Source of the DNA: JABDGZ01 sp964487685
Lineage (GTDB): Bacteria > Omnitrophota > Gorgyraeia > Zapsychrales > Fredricksoniimonadaceae
Direction: 5' to 3'
DNA: 11,262 nt
Assembly: GCA_964487685.1 (NCBI GenBank)
Contig: CAZASA010000077.1
Coordinates: 1-11,262, forward strand
In this document: positions 6,561 to 11,262 of the stretch, in pieces
How positions within the stretch are numbered: position 1 is the stretch's first letter
Layout: the number at the start of each line of letters is the position of its first letter
Position numbers and translations under genes: made by a program
Notes under the pieces: model-generated
Told to the model about the DNA's origin: nothing
Seen by the model: only the letters and a program-made list of their open reading frames with translations
Databases searched by the model: none

Positions 6561-6611
6561 AGGTTATTCTTAGTTAAGGCTATTTATATCTGCACTGTCC
6601 CACTTTGGCTA

Positions 6612-7538
6612 CTAATCTTTTCTGCTGTGGATACGCCAGGAAGCCGCATCCCACATTAAAATCTTGGTTTCTTTGGGAGGGACATCGTCTAATTGAATTA
6701 AAGAATTACTAGCATCGTCAAAATTCTGAGGGAAAATAACTAAACAATTTTTATTTGAAAACTTTGAAGGATATAAAATACCCTCTATACCAGCATCTTT
6801 AACTAATTGGCCAAAAATTTGTGAAGCAACTGGCACATCAAACTGCATAGGCCATTCGCGCCAATTGGGGGCAAGAAGACTGTCTATTAATCTAGGAACA
6901 GTTTTTATAACTTCAGGTTTATCTTTAAAATTCAATATTCTTGCTATATCAAATAAATGGTCTGGAACAGTAAAATTCTTCATTAAATCAATAAAAGGCT
7001 GAAGCTTAACAGATTGATTAAGATCAATCACTGTATCCAGACGACCACTAACGGAAACATTAGTAACAGACGTTGGATCTGCTAATGCAAAATTTAAAGC
7101 ATTGTTCAGATTCTTGGAATCGATTTTTTGACACAACGCCTCTTGAAGGGCTGTCTCTTTGCCCGTGGCAATATATAATGCAGGAAAAGGCGGGAATTGG
7201 GCTGAGTTAATATCCCCGATGTTAAATCTCCCTCCCGGGTCCGCCAAGCTTCCTGTCAATGACAATGGCTCAACTGAATGTTTAAATCGTACTACTCGTT
7301 GCCATCTTGTAAAGGTGTAAGATTTATGTGATGCTTCTAATAATGATTTCTTTATTTCATCAGCAATTTTAGAACGTTGAAAAGCAAGGCTACTATAAAA
7401 ATCCCAGTGGAATTTTAAAAATAGATCTTTGATGTTTTTCCATTTCTTAATATCTGCTGAGGAAAATTGATCTAATAGGAATTGAATTTGTTTCTTTTGG
7501 GGTGGCCGGCCGGAAGGTTGTGGCCAGTATTTATACAT
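6612..7538 (-). CDS. RES-domain toxin (NAD+-degrading type, MbcT-like)
   Basis: Probable toxin of a RES-Xre toxin-antitoxin pair (308 aa). Characterised RES toxins (e.g. MbcT of M. tuberculosis) destroy cellular NAD+. RES-type landmarks are spread over residues 75-270: the Arg-rich strand RWQRVVRFKH (R81/R84), GGRFNIGD (R104), ALYIATGKETALQEAL (Y122, E133) and YPSKFSNKNCLVIFP (S258). These would supply the Arg, Glu and Ser of the family name, although the assignment of the first Arg is uncertain. The protein is longer than typical stand-alone RES domains (about 150-230 aa); the extra is mainly a basic, helical N-terminal region of about 75 residues. It starts 7 bp after the Xre antitoxin stop, behind GAGGGTAGG, so the two are one operon. 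Confidence 0.82.
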   Translation of the reverse strand: MYKYWPQPSGRPPQKKQIQFLLDQFSSADIKKWKNIKDLFLKFHWDFYSSLAFQRSKIADEIKKSLLEASHKSYTFTRWQRVVRFKHSVEPLSLTGSLADPGGRFNIGDINSAQFPPFPALYIATGKETALQEALCQKIDSKNLNNALNFALADPTSVTNVSVSGRLDTVIDLNQSVKLQPFIDLMKNFTVPDHLFDIARILNFKDKPEVIKTVPRLIDSLLAPNWREWPMQFDVPVASQIFGQLVKDAGIEGILYPSKFSNKNCLVIFPQNFDDASNSLIQLDDVPPKETKILMWDAASWRIHSRKD

Positions 7539-7545
7539 AAAATAC

Positions 7546-7923
7546 CTACCCTCTGTTTTCGGCCAAAGCGTTCATTACATATTTTAAAAGTTTTTTGTAC
7601 CTGCCAAAACGGATCATGTCTCGCGGAGCCACATTACCTAAAAGAGGATTTAATGTAACAAACCATTGATGTGTTTTTTCAGCATTACCCTTAAAGAATC
7701 CTGCAACTAAATTAAACAAAATAGCCCATTCATTGATGCGTTCTTTTAATTCAGGAGGCATTTTATCATCATATCTAACAGAATGTTGAGAAAGACCTGT
7801 CGCTTTAGAAATGTCCTCTTTTTTAAAATGCAAAAACTGAACAATTGTGTCATACTGTGGCTTATTACCTTTATATAAATCTAGGTAATCCTGCTGTGGC
7901 ACTGTATCAAATAACGTTGGCAT
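7546..7923 (-). CDS. Xre/MbcA/ParS-type antitoxin (DUF2384)
   Basis: Antitoxin partner (125 aa) of the RES toxin. The N-terminal half (about 25-55, FLHFKKEDISKATGLSQHSV) looks like an Xre-type helix-turn-helix. The C-terminal part has the toxin-binding signature of MbcA/ParS antitoxins, a predicted helix KTHQWFVTLNPLLGNVAP followed by RDMIRFGRYKKLLKYVMNAL, corresponding to the NPaLGgxxPxdll motif. Such antitoxins cap the RES active site and repress their own promoter. It is the first gene of the pair, with AAAGGAG seven bases upstream of the ATG and a promoter carrying direct repeats. The RES neighbour makes the assignment firm. Confidence 0.85.
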   Translation of the reverse strand: MPTLFDTVPQQDYLDLYKGNKPQYDTIVQFLHFKKEDISKATGLSQHSVRYDDKMPPELKERINEWAILFNLVAGFFKGNAEKTHQWFVTLNPLLGNVAPRDMIRFGRYKKLLKYVMNALAENRG

Positions 7924-7946
7924 ATCTTCTCCTTTTTCTATTCCAT

Positions 7947-7979
7947 ATATCTACCACAAAAATACCACGAAAATACCAC
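7947..7979 (-). repeat. Three 11-bp direct repeats (putative Xre operator)
   Basis: Minus-strand tandem units GTGGTATTTTC (7979-7969), GTGGTATTTTT (7968-7958) and GTGGTAGATAT (7957-7947). The 11-bp period puts each GTGGTA on about the same face of the helix. They cover the spacer and -10 of the toxin-antitoxin promoter, where an autorepressing antitoxin would bind. Confidence 0.7.
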
Positions 7980-7987
7980 AATGTCAA
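7959..7987 (-). promoter_or_regulatory. RES/Xre operon promoter
   Basis: On the minus strand, consensus -35 TTGACA (7987-7982), a 17-bp spacer and -10 TATTTT (7964-7959). Transcription would start about 30 bases before the antitoxin ATG. The -10 is formed by the second 11-bp repeat. Confidence 0.6.
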
Positions 7988-8020
7988 GCCCATCAGAAAA
8001 ATAGGCTGACCTGGTCTACT

Positions 8021-8056
8021 AAAAAAACAGGACACATTGAATTAATTCAATGTGTC
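8021..8056 (-). terminator. Intrinsic terminator of the four-lipoprotein operon
   Basis: A perfect 26-bp palindrome at 8031-8056 (half-site GACACATTGAATT) is followed on the minus strand by CTG and seven Ts. It starts 24 bases after the stop codon of the last lipoprotein gene. This is a textbook Rho-independent structure and isolates the operon from the RES/Xre promoter downstream. Confidence 0.88.
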
Positions 8057-8079
8057 TCGACTTCTTTATTAGAACTAAT

Positions 8080-8703
8080 TTATTTGGAATACGGCCCCGG
8101 AGGAATACCAGGACCAGGAAATTTGAATGCTTCAGCATTTGCCTGTTTGGCCAAAGGCATATAATTAGGTTCTGCTTTTTCCATAGCTGCGATAGCTACA
8201 TCTACAATCAGATCAGCTAAAGGATTACCGCTTGAAGAGCCTTGGGGAGTATATTGAACTGTTCGAGAATCAGCCCATAATGTATCCCCAGTTTTACCGT
8301 CTTTAATCATATAGACTAACTGTACTGTTATAGTTGTAGATATGAGCATCCATCTTGCGTCCCATCGATTAATACTGATATATAAAACGGCATCAGCTCC
8401 GAATAAAGACGCAAGCTTTTGAACTGAGGCCTTATGGACCATATCAGCATCAGAAAGGCCATTATCTTCAAGGACACGCTTGACCATGTTAACAGGGAAA
8501 ACATAATACCCCTGCTCCGCCACTGGGATAGTAATACTCGATAAAAAGTAGTTGGGCGCATCGACATTGACGCTTCGATTGACAACAGGAACGATAAGAA
8601 TTGACCTTGGAGCTACTGCATAAAATCTTGTGTAATCTTTTTTAGGGACAGTGACGCAGCCGGAAACAAAAACTATTAAACCGATCAAAATAAAATTTTT
8701 CAT
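8080..8703 (-). CDS. GNA1162/DUF799 family lipoprotein
   Basis: Lipoprotein of the GNA1162 (DUF799) family, 207 aa, named after a Neisseria meningitidis surface antigen. The signal peptide ends at the lipobox VSGC (C16), so the mature protein is anchored to a membrane on the periplasmic side. The domain spans about 25-185: the strand RSILIVPVVNRSVNVDAPNY, GYYVFPVNMVKRVLEDNGL, KLASLFGADAVLYISINRWD and the late strand GDTLWADSRT. It ends in a Pro/Gly-rich tail (PGPGIPPGPY). Biochemical function is unknown; the fold is thought to resemble TolB-like N-terminal domains. Its ATG overlaps the stop of the preceding DUF4810 gene (TAATG), implying translational coupling. It is the last gene of the operon, with a strong terminator just downstream. 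Confidence 0.9.
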   Translation of the reverse strand: MKNFILIGLIVFVSGCVTVPKKDYTRFYAVAPRSILIVPVVNRSVNVDAPNYFLSSITIPVAEQGYYVFPVNMVKRVLEDNGLSDADMVHKASVQKLASLFGADAVLYISINRWDARWMLISTTITVQLVYMIKDGKTGDTLWADSRTVQYTPQGSSSGNPLADLIVDVAIAAMEKAEPNYMPLAKQANAEAFKFPGPGIPPGPYSK

Positions 8704-9065
8704 TAAGATGCCTTAGATTTTGGATTACCCAACATGGCCTGACAATCCCGGATCATCTTTTCCATAAAAAAGGCGGATTCAGGCCACATGCCTTCTTCTT
8801 TTCTAAAATAAACAATCGCTTTTGAATAATCTTGCGCTTCATCAAAAACATAACCATATTCAGCATAGATCCCGGGAGGAACTTTAGTATTCGATTGTTC
8901 TGCTTTTTCAATAATAACCCTTAATCTCTCTATATATTTTGCCTTATTCTCAGGATGTTTATAATAAGCATAAAGTGAATCATCATAGCCATACCAACCA
9001 TATTTTTGAGTGGCACATCCGCACAAAAGTAATAATGGGATCACAACCAATAATTTTTTATACAT
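8703..9065 (-). CDS. DUF4810 domain lipoprotein
   Basis: Small lipoprotein (120 aa from the chosen start). The signal peptide MYKKLLVVIPLLLLCGC ends at lipobox cysteine C17. The mature part has the DUF4810 pattern: YGWYGYDDSLYAYYKHPENK, then PPGIYAEYGYVFDEAQDYSKAIVYFRKEEGMWPES, a TPR-like helical pair. An in-frame ATG 51 bases upstream (9116) would bury the signal peptide behind a hydrophilic stretch and overlap the previous gene. The ATG at 9065 has AGGA nine bases upstream and gives a proper signal peptide. DUF4810 proteins commonly sit beside GNA1162 and CsgG-family lipoproteins, as here; their role is unknown. Confidence 0.88.
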   Translation of the reverse strand: MYKKLLVVIPLLLLCGCATQKYGWYGYDDSLYAYYKHPENKAKYIERLRVIIEKAEQSNTKVPPGIYAEYGYVFDEAQDYSKAIVYFRKEEGMWPESAFFMEKMIRDCQAMLGNPKSKAS

Positions 9066-9078
9066 GCACGATTCCTGA

Positions 9079-9384
9079 TCAATGAATACTGATGACTTTG
9101 TTTTCACTTTCAACAAATACGTTTTGTTGGAAGACTATTTTATTATTTAGCATCACTATAATTATGTGAGTTCCAGGCTCAACCCGCAAAACTCTAGGAT
9201 TACCATTATATTGAGAAACCGGCCCCATATTAATACCGTCAACTGAAAGAATCGAACCTTCTGATGCTCCTGTAAATGTAAGAGTCGGACGTGAATCAAC
9301 AGTGCTGACATTAGTGATCGGATAAGTATTGCATCCAATTGCAAAAATACTTAAAAATGCACAGGACAATAAAATTTTTTTCAT
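9079..9384 (-). CDS. Small lipoprotein with PEGA-like domain
   Basis: Lipoprotein of 101 aa. The signal peptide MKKILLSCAFLSIFAIGC has its lipobox cysteine at C18. The mature domain is an all-beta, PEGA-like module: GSILSVDGINMG, then LRVEPGTHIIIVMLNNKIVFQQNV and a final strand. PEGA domains are usually surface or periplasmic binding modules; the match is by pattern only. The ATG directly abuts the CsgG-family stop codon (TAAATG), with a GAGGG ribosome site inside that gene's end, so translation is coupled. It is inserted between the CsgG-family and DUF4810 genes, which I recall as usually neighbours in this kind of cluster. Confidence 0.8.
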   Translation of the reverse strand: MKKILLSCAFLSIFAIGCNTYPITNVSTVDSRPTLTFTGASEGSILSVDGINMGPVSQYNGNPRVLRVEPGTHIIIVMLNNKIVFQQNVFVESENKVISIH

Positions 9385-10344
9385 TTATTCACCCTCTTTT
9401 ACAATAAGCTGATCAATCGTAGTTGGATCAATCTTTCCATCAATTATCTGGGCTTGGGAACCTTCATTTGTTTCAGTATCGCCAAACAAGCCGACAACCT
9501 TGATGGTTGCAATTTTTACCGGTGGTAAATCAATTGTAAAACCGCTTTGTTGGCTCTTTACGGCTTCTGTTTTCTTCATAACAAATAGAATATCCCCTGC
9601 TTTAATTCCCTGAGATTGGCCTCCACTAATATAGACCTGGTCCCCATCAACCTTAAGAACATCCGTTTTCCAAGGACGGTTTTCCAGCGTGACAATAAGA
9701 TTATTGATCAGATCAGAGATCGAAGCCCCGATGGCCCGGTCATTAAGCGTTGAATCATAAGCCGCTGCATTGCCAAAGCCAGCTGTTTGCCCTTGTTCAG
9801 TACTTGCCTTGCCAGTACCAGCTGTAGAAAAGAATGCTTGACCGGTCTTTACATCAACGAGACGGATTTCAACTGTTGATCTGGCTGTTTGAATGACCGC
9901 GCTGCTTAAAAATCCTGCTTTTCCTTCCACTGAACGGCCAAACTCTGTAACAGCTCCAAAAATCATGGCATCCGCACCAATTATACCTTGAATTTTAGCA
10001 ATTTGCTGTTCAGCCTGGATTTGGCTTAAATCCGGACGCTCTAATACAATAAAACGATTCGATTGTATTAATCTTGTAGCAAGCATATCACTAGCTTGTA
10101 CTCCCATATGCTGATATTCTTCATCACTAAGCAACGCCCTTCCATAATTTGTTTCATTAGTAAAACGACCAATGACAACTTTCATTTTGTATTTTTTCAT
10201 TGGCGGTAGTTGGGCAAGCTGCTGGGCTTCAAGCTGTGCTTGTTGTGATGCTGGGGCTTCAACCGGTTGCTGTTGAGGCGCTACTGTAGCACACCCTGTT
10301 AATAGGCAGATAGATCCAATTATAAGAATTTTTCTAAAAAACAT
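9385..10344 (-). CDS. CsgG-family outer-membrane lipoprotein
   Basis: Lipoprotein of 319 aa. The signal peptide MFFRKILIIGSICLLTGC has lipobox LTGC (C18) and is followed by a Gln/Pro/Ala-rich linker (21-48). The CsgG domain spans about 50-235: KYKMKVVIGRFTNET, ASDMLATRLIQSNRFIVLERPDLSQIQAEQ, GADAMIFGAVTEFG, STVEIRLVDVKTGQAFFS, then a Gly/Ala/Asp-rich stretch. A C-terminal beta domain (DQVYISGGQSQGIKAGDILFV) resembles those of FlgT-like and other CsgG relatives. CsgG itself is the curli secretion pore, but no curli subunit gene is here, so a general envelope role is more likely. In-frame upstream ATGs (10383, 10353) are rejected: the ATG at 10344 has AAGGAG nine bases upstream. It is the first gene of the lipoprotein operon. 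Confidence 0.9.
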   Translation of the reverse strand: MFFRKILIIGSICLLTGCATVAPQQQPVEAPASQQAQLEAQQLAQLPPMKKYKMKVVIGRFTNETNYGRALLSDEEYQHMGVQASDMLATRLIQSNRFIVLERPDLSQIQAEQQIAKIQGIIGADAMIFGAVTEFGRSVEGKAGFLSSAVIQTARSTVEIRLVDVKTGQAFFSTAGTGKASTEQGQTAGFGNAAAYDSTLNDRAIGASISDLINNLIVTLENRPWKTDVLKVDGDQVYISGGQSQGIKAGDILFVMKKTEAVKSQQSGFTIDLPPVKIATIKVVGLFGDTETNEGSQAQIIDGKIDPTTIDQLIVKEGE

Positions 10345-10559
10345 TATTGTCATCTCCTTAAAAAAAATGAAAAGACACCCCATTGATTAAATGACCTAAG
10401 TCATAAAGCTATCATTACGCTTATGTTTTTACTTCAAAAAAAAGTTTTTTATGAATGATTTAAATTTAACACAACATTGATAAAAAGCAAATATTATTTA
10501 TTAATAAACAAGATACTTGTGATTAAAAAGTGGACTGGAACAATTTTGGGGAAAAGTTA
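10345..10559. other. AT-rich spacer upstream of the lipoprotein operon
   Basis: No gene is seen in this 215-bp stretch. It must hold the operon promoter, but no hexamer pair stands out; TTGAAG followed 17 bp later by TGATAG (minus strand, near 10433-10405) is a weak candidate. A small palindrome ATGAC-CTAA-GTCAT (10391-10404) lies about 47 bp before the CsgG-family ATG and could be an operator. A short hairpin ACAAG-ATA-CTTGT (10508-10520) follows the MazF-like gene, without a convincing U-tract. Confidence 0.4.
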
Positions 10560-10874
10560 TTAATCCAAAGCCAAAGAAAATCTTATGGCTTTATTAATGT
10601 GATGCATTTTCTCAGCTTTGAGAGCACAGACCCTTTCAGTCAAAATGGATTTCCTAACAGTCGTGATAGTATCGAGATTAACAACGCATGATTGAGGAAG
10701 GCCATCTTTCTTATCTAGAGGTACTTCTACAGGAATATTTCGAATTGTTGTCGTAATTTGAGCAACAGTCACAGCATTGCGGACATTATAAGCCTCGTCA
10801 CGGGAAAGCAACAAAACAGGCCGCCGGCCAATGGGTTTTGGTTGTTCAGCCCACCAGACCTCTCCTCTTCTCAT
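10560..10874 (-). CDS. mazF: MazF/PemK-family toxin (endoribonuclease)
   Basis: Type II toxin (104 aa, normal family length), expected to cleave mRNA at short sequence motifs. It opens with the family start MRRGEVWWAEQPKPIGRRPVL. The active-site Arg lies in GRRPVLLLSRD (R17/R18), followed by the conserved VAQITTTIRNIPVEVPL (Thr41-43) and QSCVVNLDTITTVRKSIL blocks, which line the RNA-binding groove. All core elements are present, so it is probably active. Its start overlaps the stop of the antitoxin gene by four bases (ATGA), the usual antitoxin-first coupled arrangement. The cleavage motif cannot be told from sequence. Confidence 0.92.
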   Translation of the reverse strand: MRRGEVWWAEQPKPIGRRPVLLLSRDEAYNVRNAVTVAQITTTIRNIPVEVPLDKKDGLPQSCVVNLDTITTVRKSILTERVCALKAEKMHHINKAIRFSLALD

Positions 10875-11128
10875 TTCAATCCCTCCTCTGCAAATGCATC
10901 AGCGGAAAGCTGTTCCATGGCTTTTATTTCATCGATGGATTCAGGGTGATGTCGGTAACCCGCTTCATATTGTTCAACCATCTTTTGTTTATCCCTGTTG
11001 TCTAACCAAAAACGAATGGCAGTATCGATCAAAGAACTCCTTTGGATCCCAGACTCTTTACGTATTTTTTCAATACGCGCTAAATCCTCAATTGGTAAAC
11101 TTATAGCTATCTTTGTTGCTTTTATCAT
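10871..11128 (-). CDS. Ribbon-helix-helix antitoxin (MazE-like)
   Basis: Antitoxin (85 aa) for the MazF-family toxin. The N-terminal ribbon-helix-helix (MIKATKIAISLPIEDLARIEKIRKESGIQRSSLIDTAIRFWLDN, shown by the strand TKIAISLP and helices to about residue 47) binds operator DNA as a dimer. The acidic C-terminal part (ESIDEIKAMEQLSADAFAEEG) is the expected toxin-wrapping tail. Two starts are possible: GTG at 11134 or ATG at 11128. I chose the ATG because AAGG lies eight bases upstream and the protein then begins in the family's usual way. It is first in the operon and probably autoregulates through the palindrome over its promoter. Confidence 0.88.
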   Translation of the reverse strand: MIKATKIAISLPIEDLARIEKIRKESGIQRSSLIDTAIRFWLDNRDKQKMVEQYEAGYRHHPESIDEIKAMEQLSADAFAEEGLK

Positions 11129-11149
11129 ACCCACATCCTTTCCTACTAA

Positions 11150-11177
11150 AGTATAACATATTTCATACTAATTGCAA
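11150..11177 (-). promoter_or_regulatory. Promoter and putative operator of the MazF/RHH pair
   Basis: On the minus strand, -35 TTGCAA (11177-11172), a 16-bp spacer and -10 TATACT (11155-11150). An imperfect palindrome with AGTAT/ATACT arms (11150-11169) covers the spacer and -10, a natural site for the ribbon-helix-helix antitoxin. The leader to the ATG would be about 15 bases. Confidence 0.55.
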
Positions 11178-11216
11178 AAAAATGAAAATAAAAGAAGGAA
11201 AGAAGAACTATTTCAA

Positions 11217-11262
11217 AATTAAGGTGACACACAACTGAATTAAGGTAGAATTAAGGTGACAC
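11217..11262. repeat. AATTAAGGT direct repeats at the window edge
   Basis: The 14-mer AATTAAGGTGACAC occurs at 11217-11230 and again at 11249-11262, with a shorter copy AATTAAGGT at 11238-11246. The array runs off the window, so its full extent is unknown. Similar AATTAAGGTGNC motifs are, from memory, found beside small IS200-like or REP-associated transposase genes; this is unverified. Confidence 0.6.

Noticed and set aside
7947..7979. CRISPR-like repeat array
   Set aside because: The units are 11 bp, tandem without spacers, and sit on a promoter.
9066..9116. Upstream start for the DUF4810 lipoprotein at 9116
   Set aside because: It would put a hydrophilic stretch before the signal peptide and overlap the previous gene; the ATG at 9065 has a good ribosome site.
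9385..10344. Curli secretion system
   Set aside because: Only a CsgG-family protein is present; no CsgA/B-like repeats, CsgE or CsgF genes are seen, and the neighbours are DUF4810 and GNA1162.
10345..10383. Upstream starts for the CsgG-family gene at 10383 and 10353
   Set aside because: The AAGGAG site serves the ATG at 10344, which gives a clean lipoprotein signal peptide.

Overview
This 11.3 kb window comes from a diderm (Gram-negative type) bacterium: four of its proteins carry lipoprotein signal peptides with clear lipoboxes, and one is a CsgG-family outer-membrane protein. Base composition is moderate in the housekeeping half and more AT-rich in the accessory half. The ribonucleotide reductase pair resembles the chlamydial type (three ATP-cones in NrdA, a Phe in place of the radical Tyr in NrdB). 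Together with the intergenic GTCATTCCCGC hairpin repeats, this would fit a PVC-related or candidate-phylum genome such as Omnitrophota. That placement is a weak inference, because both traits are spread by transfer.

Left half (68-5704, all minus strand): a DNA-precursor and oxidative-defence block. Transcribed right to left it reads tpx (thiol peroxidase), sodA (Mn-type superoxide dismutase), nrdA and nrdB (class I ribonucleotide reductase). A hairpin after sodA probably separates it from nrdAB. nrdAB has its own promoter, whose -10 lies inside one of two NrdR-box-like sites spaced 31 bp centre to centre. The NrdB metal and radical residues point to a class Ic (Mn/Fe, tyrosyl-radical-free) enzyme.

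Middle (5840-7990): a divergent promoter region serves tpx (minus) and a hotdog-fold thioesterase (plus, the only plus-strand gene). The thioesterase appears to be leaderless. Convergent to it lie an orphan VapB-like antitoxin and a RES/Xre (MbcTA-like) toxin-antitoxin pair. The pair's promoter carries three 11-bp direct repeats.

Right half (8021-11262, all minus strand): an operon of four lipoproteins in the order CsgG-family, small PEGA-like, DUF4810 and GNA1162/DUF799, with tight or overlapping junctions and a strong intrinsic terminator. It is presumably an envelope complex of unknown role. Upstream of it lies a MazF-type toxin with a ribbon-helix-helix antitoxin. The window ends in short AATTAAGGT repeats that may mark the edge of another element.

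No tRNA, rRNA, CRISPR array or intact transposase was seen. Every intergenic gap is under 300 bp.
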